Source: Leucobacter sp. 7(1) (GTDB taxonomy: Bacteria > Actinomycetota > Actinomycetes > Actinomycetales > Microbacteriaceae). Taken from it: a DNA stretch of 64,000 nt. This document shows positions 25,050 through 34,033 of the stretch, piece by piece (the first letter of the stretch is position 1; the number at the start of each line of letters is the position of its first letter). Both the position numbers and the translations under genes were made by a program. The stretch spans positions 1 through 64,000 of the forward strand of contig NZ_FUID01000004.1 of NCBI RefSeq assembly GCF_900163635.1, written 5' to 3'. Under the pieces are notes generated by a model, which worked only from the letters and a program-made list of their open reading frames with translations, made no database searches and was not told where the DNA came from.

Positions 25050-28000
25050 CGTGCGTCTCCCTGGGTCCAGCCCTCGGGCGCGTCCAGGCCCGTGGTGTCG
25101 ATCGTGATGATGAGCGGGGCCTTCGTGGCTCCGAGGGCCTGTGCCCCCGTGATGAAGACACCGCCGCCCGGGGAGACGAGATCGTTCACGACAAACTCGA
25201 TGCCGGATGTCCCCTCCACCGCAAAGCCGGAAGCAAGCGTCTCGGCCGCAATGAGCTGCGCATGGGTCCGCAGCGCGTCGACGTGCTCGGGTTCCGCGTT
25301 GAGCGCCAGGACGATCCGGTCGCTCACATCAAGGCCAGCCTGCTTGCGAGCTTCTTGCACCGCACGGATCGCGTCGCGGGCGATCCCCTCGGCCTCGAGC
25401 TCACTCGTGGTCTCGGTATCGAGCAGCACGAAGCCGCCACCCGGGAGCAGCCCGAGCGCGGGGCCAGCGTCAGTGTCGTCGCCGGCGCGCAGTGTGAGTT
25501 CGTATTCGTGGGGTTCCAGGGCGATTCCGCCCGCAACAACCACGCCGTCGGTCTCTGACCAGTCGCCAGACTTCGCCGCCTTGATCGCGGCCTGCACCTG
25601 CTTGCCGAGGCGCGGACCCGCAGCACGGGCGTTCACCGCGAGGGTGTGGACGATCCCGTGATCGGCAGCGCTCGTGGGTGTCTGCGCGATCAACCGCACG
25701 GCCTTCACATTGAGTTCTTCGCGGAGGATCTGGGTAAACGGCTCGAGGGCCGCGGGATTTGCGGTGACGACGGTCAGCTCGGCGAGCGGTAGGCGCACAC
25801 GGAGACGACGCGATTTGCGCAGCGACAGCGCCTGGGAGGTGACCTGACGCACCTCATCCATCGCGTCGACAAGCTCAGGAGCGCTCGGGAACTCCGCAGC
25901 GTCCGGCCAATCGGTCAGGTGCACCGAGCGGCCACCGGTGAGCCCGCGCCACAGCTCCTCTGTCACGAGCGGCGCCAGCGGGGCGGCCACCCGAGCCACG
26001 GTCTCCAGGACCGTGAACAGCGTATTGAAGGCCTGCGCGTTCTCTGGTGTGCCATTCTCGCCCTGCGTACCCTCCCAGAACCGGTCACGGGATCGCCGCA
26101 CGTACCAGTTCGTCAGCACCTCGGCGAAGGCCCGCAGCGACTCGGCAGCGGAGGTCGTATCGAGTCCCTCGTAGTGCCGCTCGGTGTCCCGAACCAAGTC
26201 GCCTGTTTTCGCGAGGATGTAGCGATCCAGCGGATCGGTGGAGTCGGTGCGGCGCTCTGCGGTGACGCCGTCCGCATTCGCGTACAGACTGAAGAAGTAC
26301 CAACTGCTCCAGAGCGGGAGGATGAACTGCCGAACGCCCTCACGGATCCCCTCCTCCGTGACGATGAGGTTGCCCCCACGCACCACGGGCGACGCCATGA
26401 GGAACCAACGCATCGCGTCGGATCCGTCGCGCGTAAACACCTCGTTGACGTCCGGGTAGTTCTGCAGCGACTTCGACATCTTGTTGCCGTCGGAGCCGAG
26501 CACGATGCCGTGACTGATCACATTCTTGAACGCGGGTCGGTCGAACAGGGCTGTGGCCAGCACGTGCTGCACGTAGAACCAGCCGCGGGTCTGCCCGATG
26601 TACTCAACGATGAAGTCTGCGGGCTGGTGGGTGTCGAACCAGTCCTGATTCTCGAACGGGTAGTGTGCCTGGGCAAACGGCATCGAGGCGGAATCGAACC
26701 AGACGTCGAGGACGTCCTCGATCCGGCGCATCGTGGATGCGCCACTCGGGTCGTCCGGGTTCGGACGCGTCAGATCATCAATGTACGGGCGATGCAGATC
26801 GACCTCGCCCGCCGCGTTGCGCGGCAGGGTACCGAAGTCGGCTTCAAGCTCTGCGATCGAGCCATAGACGTCGACCCGCGGAAAGTCAGGGTTATCGCTC
26901 TTCCAGACCGGAATCGGGCTCCCCCAGAAGCGGTTGCGGCTGATCGACCAGTCACGCGCGCCCTCGAGCCATTTCCCAAACTGCCCATGCTTGACGTTCT
27001 CGGGGACCCAGGTGATGTCTTCGTTCACCTCGAGCAGCCGATCCTTGATCTCGGCCACGCGGACAAACCAGCTCGAGACCGCCTTGTAGATCAGCGGGTT
27101 CCTGCAGCGCCAGCAATGCGGGTAGGAGTGCTCGTAGCTGGCCTCGCGGAGCAGCCGACCGCGCTCGCGCAGCAGCCGGATGATCGGACGGTTCGCGTCC
27201 ATCCAGAGCTCGCCCGCGACGTCAGTCACGGCGTTCAGGAAGCGTCCGCCGTCATCAACGCTCACAATTGTCGGGATCCCTGCGGCGGATCCGATGCGCT
27301 GATCGTCTTCACCGTAGGCCGGGGCCTGGTGCACGATGCCAGTGCCGTCGCTTGTGGACACGTAGTCATCAACAAGGATCTGCCAGGCATGCTCCGTGCC
27401 CCACACCTCGGTGTCGGCGTAGTAGTCGAACAGGCGCTCGTAGGTGACTCCTGCAAGCTCGGCACCCGAGATCGTGCGCTCGACGGCCGCGTTCGCTTCC
27501 TCGGCCGAGTCGTAGCCGAGATCCTTCGCGTGTGCACCAACAAGGTCGATCGCGAGCAGGTAGCGCGAGCTGCCCGCTTCGCCGCCGTCGTGCGCGCCAG
27601 CCGGGCCGGCGGGGAGAACTGCGTAGGCGATGGCGGGCCCGACGGCCAGCGCAAAGTTCGTGGGCAGGGTCCAGGGGGTGGTTGTCCAGGCGAGCGCCCG
27701 CACCCCGGAGATCTCGAGCGCCGCGGCGCGCTCACCTGTAAGCGGGAACGTCGCAGTCACCGAGGGATCCTGGCGCATCTGGTAGACGTCGTCATCCATC
27801 CGCAGCTCGTGATTGGAGAGCGGAGTCTCGTCGCGCCAGCAGTAGGGCAGGATCCGCTTGCCCTCATAGGCAAGTCCCTTGTCGTAGAGCTGCTTAAACG
27901 CCCAGATGACGCTCTCCATATAACCCAGGTTCAGCGTCTTGTAGCCGTGCTCGAAGTCGACCCAGCGGGCCTGCCGCGTGACGTAGTTCTCCCACTCGCC

Positions 28001-28447
28001 GACGTACTTGAGCACGGATTCTCGCGCCTGCTCGTTGAAGGCCGCGACGCCCATCTCCTCGATCTGGGCCTTCTCGGTGATCCCGAGCTGCTTCATCGCC
28101 TCGAGCTCCGCGGGGAGCCCGTGGGTGTCCCACCCGAAGCGACGCTCCACCTTGCGGCCGCGCATTGTTTGGAAGCGCGGGAACACGTCCTTCGCGTAGC
28201 CCGTGAGGAGGTGCCCGTAGTGCGGGAGACCGTTCGCGAACGGCGGTCCGTCGTTGAAAACCCATTCGTCAGCACCCTCGCGCTGACGAATCGATTCCTG
28301 GAAGGTGTCGTCCGCGGCCCAGAACTGCAGCACGCGTTCTTCGAGGGCGGGAAGCTGCGGGGAAGGCGCAACGCCAAATGCGCTGCCGGGCTGCGCGGCA
28401 TCCTGCTGAGATGCGGAAGCTCCGGTGGGCTGCTGAGGGTACGGCAT
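25046..28447 (-). CDS. ileS: Isoleucyl-tRNA synthetase
   Basis: 1133 residues, the long eukaryote-like IleRS type common in actinobacteria and associated with mupirocin insensitivity. HIGH-class motif HYGH is at 76-79 ([13 protein letters not shown]), the KMSKS loop at about 656-660, and the editing (CP1) domain lies between. A long helical anticodon-binding C-terminal region follows. I start at the ATG at 28447 because AAAGGA lies six bases upstream; an upstream in-frame start at 28480 falls within the riboswitch. The first 25 residues are low-complexity and not conserved. Expression is controlled by the adjoining T-box leader. folC and DUF4233 are downstream in the same operon. Confidence 0.97.
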   Translation of the reverse strand: MPYPQQPTGASASQQDAAQPGSAFGVAPSPQLPALEERVLQFWAADDTFQESIRQREGADEWVFNDGPPFANGLPHYGHLLTGYAKDVFPRFQTMRGRKVERRFGWDTHGLPAELEAMKQLGITEKAQIEEMGVAAFNEQARESVLKYVGEWENYVTRQARWVDFEHGYKTLNLGYMESVIWAFKQLYDKGLAYEGKRILPYCWRDETPLSNHELRMDDDVYQMRQDPSVTATFPLTGERAAALEISGVRALAWTTTPWTLPTNFALAVGPAIAYAVLPAGPAGAHDGGEAGSSRYLLAIDLVGAHAKDLGYDSAEEANAAVERTISGAELAGVTYERLFDYYADTEVWGTEHAWQILVDDYVSTSDGTGIVHQAPAYGEDDQRIGSAAGIPTIVSVDDGGRFLNAVTDVAGELWMDANRPIIRLLRERGRLLREASYEHSYPHCWRCRNPLIYKAVSSWFVRVAEIKDRLLEVNEDITWVPENVKHGQFGKWLEGARDWSISRNRFWGSPIPVWKSDNPDFPRVDVYGSIAELEADFGTLPRNAAGEVDLHRPYIDDLTRPNPDDPSGASTMRRIEDVLDVWFDSASMPFAQAHYPFENQDWFDTHQPADFIVEYIGQTRGWFYVQHVLATALFDRPAFKNVISHGIVLGSDGNKMSKSLQNYPDVNEVFTRDGSDAMRWFLMASPVVRGGNLIVTEEGIREGVRQFILPLWSSWYFFSLYANADGVTAERRTDSTDPLDRYILAKTGDLVRDTERHYEGLDTTSAAESLRAFAEVLTNWYVRRSRDRFWEGTQGENGTPENAQAFNTLFTVLETVARVAAPLAPLVTEELWRGLTGGRSVHLTDWPDAAEFPSAPELVDAMDEVRQVTSQALSLRKSRRLRVRLPLAELTVVTANPAALEPFTQILREELNVKAVRLIAQTPTSAADHGIVHTLAVNARAAGPRLGKQVQAAIKAAKSGDWSETDGVVVAGGIALEPHEYELTLRAGDDTDAGPALGLLPGGGFVLLDTETTSELEAEGIARDAIRAVQEARKQAGLDVSDRIVLALNAEPEHVDALRTHAQLIAAETLASGFAVEGTSGIEFVVNDLVSPGGGVFITGAQALGATKAPLIITIDTTGLDAPEGWTQGDAR

Positions 28448-28680
28448 CGGGGTCCTTTGGTCCGGCGTGGCTACGATCACTCACTGCTGGGACGAGCCGT
28501 GAGGCCCGCGGTACCACCCTGCTTGCCACCCCTCCAGAGAGAAGTGACCCCTTCGTTCGGGCGATAACGGGCCCAGACGTTCGGTTCTACTGCGCATGGC
28601 CCGAGGGCGGTGCGGTTCTTCCGAAAACTCCCCGGTGATAGCCGGATCGCAGTCGATATAGCCAGTGTAGCGCAGCTCCC
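28448..28680 (-). promoter_or_regulatory. T-box riboswitch leader of ileS (isoleucine, actinobacterial type)
   Basis: The minus strand carries the T-box core AGGGTGGTACCGCGG (28506-28520), which pairs with the uncharged tRNA acceptor end. Upstream, in the Stem I region, GGCTATCACCGGG provides the specifier ATC (28637-28639), an isoleucine codon, and an AG-rich bulge-like GGGGAGTTTTCGGAAGAAC segment follows. There is no terminator T tract before ileS; the SD-like AAAGGA lies between the T-box and the ATG, which fits the translational mechanism described for actinobacterial ileS leaders. Ends of the element are approximate. Confidence 0.95.
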
Positions 28681-29086
28681 GGTGGAGCCCCTGAATGCAG
28701 CCGGGGTGCCAGCTTTCACGCAAAAGGAGCGCGGCAGATAACGAAGCCGTAACGAAGCCCTGTAGCCAAAACCCCTGATCAGAGCGATCTTGTTTCGGGA
28801 ATATGGACGTAGTTCGCGCTTTGGAACCTTGCACTATTCATTGAAACCTTGTTAGCGTCAATGACAGCGTTGAGTGCGATTCAGCCTTGGCGCGCCGACT
28901 GCCAACCAGGTCCACCGTCGAGAGCCGACGGCCTGAGTCAGTGCAGCGGTGCCCACTGAGTTCCGCCCCGCAATACGAGATCAGGCCAGTCGAATGGCCC
29001 CCGGGGAGCCGTGTGCCCTGCCGCGCTTCCGTGCGCGGCGCGCGCTTCCCCTCGCATCGTCGTAGCACCAGATGGAGGAGTACTGA
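28681..29086. other. Divergent promoter interval between ileS leader and proV
   Basis: 406 bases with no gene. It must contain the ileS promoter (minus) and that of the betaine transporter (plus). The stretch around 28780-28870 is AT-richer than its surroundings and is the likely promoter area. The ribosome binding site for proV (GGAGGAG) is at 29074-29080. I see no convincing operator. Confidence 0.6.
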
Positions 29087-30493
29087 GTGACCCATACAAC
29101 TGAACAGGCCGGATCCCCGGCCCCCGAAAATTCGGAAGCTCCGAGCTCCCACGGCCCCACGGCCGCTTCGGCCGCCGCCACTCCCCCCGCAATTACAGTG
29201 TCACACGCGTACAAGGTCTTTGGACGCCGCCCACGCGAGGTTGTCAAACGGCTCCGCGGCGGCGCGAGCCGCGACGAGCTCCGCGGCCAGGGCACGGCCG
29301 CGGTCATCGACGCAAACTTTGAGGTCAAGCCCGGCGAGATCTTCGTCGTGATGGGCTTGTCTGGCTCCGGCAAGTCGACGCTCATCCGCATGCTGAATGG
29401 CCTGAACGATACCACCGAGGGCTCAATCACGGTGTTCGGAACCGAGGTCGTGAAGCTGGGTGCGCCGGAACTGCGCAAGCTCCGCCGCGACCGGATGTCC
29501 ATGGTGTTTCAGCACTTCGCGCTGCTGCCCCACCGCACCGTGATCGACAACGTTGCCTACGGCCTTGAGTTGCAGGGTGCCAGCCTTGCGGATCGTCGAG
29601 ACCGGGCAAAGTACTGGCTCAAGCGCGTTGGACTACAGGGTTGGGAGGACCGGCTCCCGAGCGAACTCTCCGGCGGCATGCAGCAGCGTGTCGGCATTGC
29701 CCGCGCCTTTGCGGCAGATACTGACATCCTGCTCATGGATGAGGCGTTCTCCGCGCTGGATCCGCTGATCCGCCGTGAGATGCAGGAGCAGCTTGTGGAG
29801 CTCCAACAGGAGCTGAAGAAAACGATCGTCTTCATTACTCACGACTTGAACGAGGCAATGTTCCTCGGCGACCGGATCGCGGTGATGCGCGACGGGAAGA
29901 TCGTGCAGGTCGGAACCCCGAACGACATCCTCACAGACCCAGCAAACGACTACGTTGCCCAGTTTGTGCAAGACGTTGACCGAGCACGCGTGCTCACCGC
30001 GGGCGACGTCATGGAGCCGCCGCGCGCGGTGATCCCGGCGTCTGCGGGCCCCCGGGCTGCACTGCGCCTCATGCGGGATCTGCAGACTTCGGCGTGCTTT
30101 GTCGTCACCAACGGCCGCAAGCTGTTGGGCGTCGTACGCGACCGTGACATGCTCCGTGAGGTGCGCGCCGGCGGCACGGACCTCACCGACAAGTTGCGCC
30201 CGACACCGTCGATCGTGCACCGCGATCAGCTCATTGCCGACCTTTTTGAGCTCGCTGTTGAGAGCCCGCTGCCCGTGGCGGTCACGGACGACCAGGACCG
30301 GCTGATCGGGGTGGTGCCGCGCGTCACGCTCCTTGCGTCGCTCGCCAACGTTCCCGCCGTCACCACGGAGATACCCATTATCGAGCCCACCCCTGACGTC
30401 CCCATGGCCGTGATCACGGAAACACTCGCGCAGACCCGCCCGGGAGTCGCGCCCGAAGCCCCGACCGGCAGCCCTGAGGAGGTGCAGGCATGA
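29087..30493 (+). CDS. proV: Glycine betaine/proline-type ABC transporter ATP-binding protein with CBS pair
   Basis: 468 residues, starting with GTG behind GGAGGAG. The ABC domain follows a 40-residue low-complexity N-terminus: Walker A GLSGSGKST near residue 89, Q-loop FQHFALLPHRT, signature LSGGMQQRVGIARAFA and Walker B LLMDEAFSALDPL. Two CBS domains (about 305-425) follow and normally sense ionic strength in OpuA. A unique Pro-rich tail ends the protein. Powers import of compatible solutes through ProW. proW overlaps by four bases (ATGA). Symbol by homology; opuAA would be equally valid. Confidence 0.95.
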   Translation: MTHTTEQAGSPAPENSEAPSSHGPTAASAAATPPAITVSHAYKVFGRRPREVVKRLRGGASRDELRGQGTAAVIDANFEVKPGEIFVVMGLSGSGKSTLIRMLNGLNDTTEGSITVFGTEVVKLGAPELRKLRRDRMSMVFQHFALLPHRTVIDNVAYGLELQGASLADRRDRAKYWLKRVGLQGWEDRLPSELSGGMQQRVGIARAFAADTDILLMDEAFSALDPLIRREMQEQLVELQQELKKTIVFITHDLNEAMFLGDRIAVMRDGKIVQVGTPNDILTDPANDYVAQFVQDVDRARVLTAGDVMEPPRAVIPASAGPRAALRLMRDLQTSACFVVTNGRKLLGVVRDRDMLREVRAGGTDLTDKLRPTPSIVHRDQLIADLFELAVESPLPVAVTDDQDRLIGVVPRVTLLASLANVPAVTTEIPIIEPTPDVPMAVITETLAQTRPGVAPEAPTGSPEEVQA

Positions 30494-31374
30494 ACGACAT
30501 CACACTTCCCCTCGGCCAGGGCGCGGAGGCCGTCGTCAACTGGCTGACGGACTCGGCCGGAGGCCTGTTCGATGTCCTGAGCACCCTCTTTAAGGGGGCC
30601 TACGCTGGGCTCGACTGGATCCTGGCAACCCCTCCGTTTTGGGTTGTCATCCTCGTCATCGTTGCACTCGCGTGGCTTGCCAAGGGCTGGAAGCTCGCCC
30701 TCGGCACCGCGATCGGCCTCGGCGTGATCGTGGGTGTTGGCCAGTGGGGCAACGCGATGGACACCCTCGCGCTTGTCCTGCTCGCAAGTATCATCGCCCT
30801 CGTGATCGCGATTCCGCTTGGCATCCTCGCCGCGCGAAATGATACGGCGTCCAAGATCATCCGGCCGCTGCTGGACTTCCTGCAGACAATGCCCGCCTTT
30901 GTGTACCTCATTCCGGCGCTCATGTTCTTCGGCGTGGGCGTGGTGCCCGGCATCGTGGCAACAATTGTCTTCGCTCTCGCTCCCGGTGTGCGGCTCACCG
31001 AGCTCGGCATTCGCGGGGTCGACCCCGAGGTCGTTGAGGCCGGATACGCTTTCGGTTCGAAGCCCGGCCGGATCCTGCGCCAGATCCAGCTTCCGCTCGC
31101 CCTCCCCTCCATCATGGCGGGCATGAACCAGGTGATCATGCTCTCGCTCTCGATGGTCGTTATCGCCGGCATGGTCGGTGCCGGCGGACTCGGTGGCGAG
31201 GTCGTGAAGGCACTGAACCGGATTGATATCGGCCTGGGCTTCGAAGCCGGCGTCTCGGTCGTGATCCTCGCAATGATCCTCGACCGAACCACAGGCGCTC
31301 TCGGCTCGCTCGGTTCACGCAAGCGCAAGCGGAACGCCGAAGCGGCCCCGGCCGCGGTTGACGTCGCCGCCTAA
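30490..31374 (+). CDS. proW: Glycine betaine/proline-type ABC transporter permease
   Basis: 294 residues, six or seven membrane spans. The permease signature (EAA loop) is in DPEVVEAGYAFGSKPGRILRQIQLPLALPSIMAG (split here across about residues 178-212), and the coupling helix contacts ProV. Overlaps proV by four bases. Followed after 77 bases by two binding-protein genes, so the operon encodes a full importer with an extra receptor. The C-terminal 20 residues are Lys/Arg then Ala-rich and not conserved. Confidence 0.95.
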   Translation: MNDITLPLGQGAEAVVNWLTDSAGGLFDVLSTLFKGAYAGLDWILATPPFWVVILVIVALAWLAKGWKLALGTAIGLGVIVGVGQWGNAMDTLALVLLASIIALVIAIPLGILAARNDTASKIIRPLLDFLQTMPAFVYLIPALMFFGVGVVPGIVATIVFALAPGVRLTELGIRGVDPEVVEAGYAFGSKPGRILRQIQLPLALPSIMAGMNQVIMLSLSMVVIAGMVGAGGLGGEVVKALNRIDIGLGFEAGVSVVILAMILDRTTGALGSLGSRKRKRNAEAAPAAVDVAA

Positions 31375-31451
31375 GACTCGCGGGTGCGTGTCGCCTCAGC
31401 GTGCGACGCGCACCCCACACACCACCCCCGAATCCACACGAAAGGAACACC

Positions 31452-32342
31452 ATGAAGACACGCATGATGACCGGAGTCCTCGCGCTCGGAGCCGCTGCTG
31501 CGCTCGCGCTGACGGGCTGCTCAAGCGACGCGGGTGCCGGCGGTGGCGACGCCGATTCGAAGGGTACCGTCACCTTCGGCATGTTCAACTGGGATGAGGG
31601 CATCGCGGTCACCAACCTCTGGAAGGCCATCCTGGAAGAGGAAGGCTACGAGGTCAAGATCGAGACCGCGGACCCGGCACCCGTGTACAAGGGCGTCGCC
31701 GACGGTGATTACGACGCGATGCTTGACGTCTGGCTCCCGCTCACGCACGCCAGCTACATTGAGCAGTACGGCGACGACATCGTTGAACTCGGTGCCTGGA
31801 ACGACGAGGCGAAGCTGACAATCGCGGTCAACGCGGATGCACCTATCGATTCGCTCGACGAGCTTGCGGCCAACGCTGACGTGTTCGGAAACAAGCTCGT
31901 GGGCATCGAGGCTGGCGCCGGACTCACCGAGACCACGGAAAACGCCGTGATCCCCGGCTATGGCCTCGAAAAGCTCGACTACGTGATCTCGTCGACCCCG
32001 GCGATGCTCACTGAGCTCGACACCGCAATGAAAAACGGTGACGATGTCGCCGTCACACTCTGGAAGCCGCACTGGGCATATAACGCCTACGACCTGAAGG
32101 ACCTTGAGGATCCGAAGGGCACCCTCGGCGAAGCCGAGAGCATCTACTCGTATGGCAGCACCGACTTCAAGGAGAAGTTCCCCGAGGTTGCGCAGTGGCT
32201 GACGGACTTCAAGATGGATTCCGATCTGCTGCACTCGCTCGAGGACGCGATGTTCAACGAGTATGACGGCAGCGACTACGAGCCGATCATCGAAAAGTGG
32301 ATCAGCGAAAACCAGGAGTACGTGGACTCGCTCACCGCGTAA
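31452..32342 (+). CDS. proX: Glycine betaine-binding lipoprotein (first of two)
   Basis: 296 residues. Lipoprotein signal peptide with LTGC, Cys23. The OpuAC/ProX fold is clear: FNWDEGIAVTNLWKAILEE, DVWLPLTHASYIEQYG, AKLTIAVN and VTLWKPHWAYNAYDLK. The Trp residues in NWDE, VWLP and LWKPHW are those that form the aromatic cage for quaternary ammonium groups, so betaine or a close analogue is likely. AAAGGAAC lies ahead of the ATG. A hairpin follows the gene, which may reduce expression of the second receptor. Confidence 0.93.
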   Translation: MKTRMMTGVLALGAAAALALTGCSSDAGAGGGDADSKGTVTFGMFNWDEGIAVTNLWKAILEEEGYEVKIETADPAPVYKGVADGDYDAMLDVWLPLTHASYIEQYGDDIVELGAWNDEAKLTIAVNADAPIDSLDELAANADVFGNKLVGIEAGAGLTETTENAVIPGYGLEKLDYVISSTPAMLTELDTAMKNGDDVAVTLWKPHWAYNAYDLKDLEDPKGTLGEAESIYSYGSTDFKEKFPEVAQWLTDFKMDSDLLHSLEDAMFNEYDGSDYEPIIEKWISENQEYVDSLTA

Positions 32343-32363
32343 CCACCCCTGCCGCACAATCCA

Positions 32364-32406
32364 GAGGGCGCCATCCCACTCATTCCTGAGTTGGGGCGGC
32401 GCCCTC
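32364..32406 (+). terminator. Hairpin between the two betaine-binding protein genes
   Basis: Nine-base perfect outer arms (GAGGGCGCC / GGCGCCCTC) with an imperfect inner stem (CCCACTCA / TGAGTTGGG) and only a short TTCC tail. Works as a terminator or as an attenuator or stability element setting the ratio of the two receptors. Confidence 0.65.
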
Positions 32407-32463
32407 TTCCACAGAAACACGACCCGCGCGGCGCATCCGCGCGGGGGAAACGAACAGGAGACC

Positions 32464-33363
32464 ATGACCACGCACCGCGCCACCACACTGGCTCGACGGA
32501 CCACCGCACTGCTCGCCGGGGGCGTCGCCGCACTGCTCGCCCTCACAGGGTGCAGCGCCCCCGGAGACGACGCGGGAAGCACCGAAGTTCATATTGCGCA
32601 GTTTGCCGGGTGGGGTGAATCCATCGTCACCAGCGAACTGTGGAAGCTCGCGCTCGAAGACGAGGGCTACGACGTCACGATCACCGCCGCGGACGTGAGC
32701 CCGGTGTTCATGGGACTCGCAGACGGGAGCTTCGACTTCGCTACCCAGGTCACCCTCCCGCAGATCCACCGAGCCTTTGTTGATGAGTACGGCGACGACC
32801 TCGTTGACCTCGGGGCCTGGTACGACGAAACCCGTATTACGGTCGCCGTGAACGCTGACGCTCCCATCGACTCCCTCACCGAGCTCGCCGCCCACGCGGA
32901 CGCCTTCGGGAACCAGCTCGTCGGAATCGAGGCCGGTGCCGGGCAGACGATCCTGATGGAGGAGACCGTGATTCCCGGCTATGGGCTGCAGGATATGAAC
33001 TTCGTGACCTCCTCCACTGCGGCGATGCTCTCGGCACTCAAGGGCGCTACGGACACCGGTGCGAACATCGCCGTGTCACTCTGGGAGCCGCACTGGGCCT
33101 ATCTCGAGTACCCGATCAAGAACCTCGAGGACCCGAAGGGTCTGCTCGGGGAGACCGAGGCGGAGCACGTGTACGCGAGCACCGCGTTTGCCGAGGGCCA
33201 GCCGGAGGTGGCGCAGTGGCTCCAGGACTTCAGTATGACAACCGAGGAGCTCATGGAGTTGGAGCGCCAGGTGTTTGTCGTGCACGGCGACGAGAAGCCC
33301 GCGGTTGGTGTTGCGGAGTGGGCGAAGGCGAACCCCGAGTTCATGCGCGCACTCACAGCGTAA
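32464..33363 (+). CDS. Second betaine-type substrate-binding lipoprotein
   Basis: 299 residues, a clear paralogue of the preceding protein, with lipobox LTGC at Cys30 and the same order of motifs (VAVNADAPIDSL, GIEAGAGQT, VSLWEPHWAYLEY). The cage differs: the first receptor's NWDE is GWGE here and its DVWLPLTH is TQVTLPQIH, so one Trp is lost. This suggests a different ligand. AGGAG sits just before the ATG at 32464. It shares the single ProVW translocator with the first receptor. Confidence 0.9.
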   Translation: MTTHRATTLARRTTALLAGGVAALLALTGCSAPGDDAGSTEVHIAQFAGWGESIVTSELWKLALEDEGYDVTITAADVSPVFMGLADGSFDFATQVTLPQIHRAFVDEYGDDLVDLGAWYDETRITVAVNADAPIDSLTELAAHADAFGNQLVGIEAGAGQTILMEETVIPGYGLQDMNFVTSSTAAMLSALKGATDTGANIAVSLWEPHWAYLEYPIKNLEDPKGLLGETEAEHVYASTAFAEGQPEVAQWLQDFSMTTEELMELERQVFVVHGDEKPAVGVAEWAKANPEFMRALTA

Positions 33364-33382
33364 TGCCGCCCCTGATCGGGCA

Positions 33383-33411
33383 TTGACGGCTCGGTGGCGG
33401 CGTGACACGAT
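33383..33411 (+). promoter_or_regulatory. Leaderless promoter of the GyrI-like gene
   Basis: TTGACG (33383-33388), 17-base spacer, CACGAT (33406-33411), then six bases to the ATG at 33418. No ribosome binding site is present. Confidence 0.65.
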
Positions 33412-33417
33412 TCCCCT

Positions 33418-33903
33418 ATGAGCGCCACACCGAGCCCCTTCCCCGCGCCAGAGATCGTCGAGGTGCCCGCCCAAGACCTTGCCGTGGTCCGCGAGCGGGT
33501 CGCCTTCGACGCGATCCCCGAACTCTATGATCGGGCGTTCCCGCTCATCTTTGCGACGCTGGATCGGCTTGGACTTGCGCCGGTCGCGCCGCCCTGCGGC
33601 GTGATCCGGGGCGAGCCGGGGACAGAACTCGACCTGGGCGTGGCCGTGCCGGTCGCGGCCCCGCTTCCCACCGCCGACACCGGCGAGGTGCGGAGCGAGA
33701 TCCTGCCGGGCGGCCGCGTGGCAACGCTGCTCGTGCGTGGCGACTACGCCCTGCTCGGCGCCGCGTACGAGCACCTGTATGCCTGGCTCGCATCCTCCGG
33801 CGAAACTCCGAGTGGAGTTGCCTGGGAGCAGTACCTCACCGAGCCCACGCCAGACGGGGATCCCGCACAGAACGAAACGCTGCTCGCCGTGCATCTCTCC
33901 TGA
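33418..33903 (+). CDS. GyrI-like small-molecule-binding domain protein
   Basis: 161 residues, matching the effector-binding domain of BmrR/AraC-type regulators (SHS2-type fold) without a DNA-binding part. Visible blocks are LAVVRERVAFDAIPELYDRAF near residue 21, a PPCGVIRGEPG turn, RVATLLVRGDYALLGAAYEHLYAWL near residue 100 and the terminal WEQYLTEPTPDGDP. Such stand-alone proteins bind or hydrolyse hydrophobic compounds. Leaderless start at 33418. It stands alone between the betaine operon and valS. Confidence 0.8.
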   Translation: MSATPSPFPAPEIVEVPAQDLAVVRERVAFDAIPELYDRAFPLIFATLDRLGLAPVAPPCGVIRGEPGTELDLGVAVPVAAPLPTADTGEVRSEILPGGRVATLLVRGDYALLGAAYEHLYAWLASSGETPSGVAWEQYLTEPTPDGDPAQNETLLAVHLS

Positions 33904-34033
33904 TCCGATCGGGCCGGGTAGACTAGAGCGGTTGACACTCAGGCACCAGGCCGCGCGCGGTGACACGCGAGCGGCCGACTACGCGGTGCCGCCCACATCG
34001 AACGACCTCGCGTCGAGACACGGAGCAGCTGCA

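Noticed and set aside
23556-25661. 701-codon plus-strand frame opposite folC and the end of ileS
   Set aside because: Same GC-driven artefact; Arg/Gly/Ala-rich translation without any recognisable motif or binding site.
25919-28567. Long open frame of 882 codons opposite ileS
   Set aside because: It is antisense to a complete IleRS with HIGH and KMSKS motifs. In high-GC DNA the complementary strand often stays open; the translation has no domain features.
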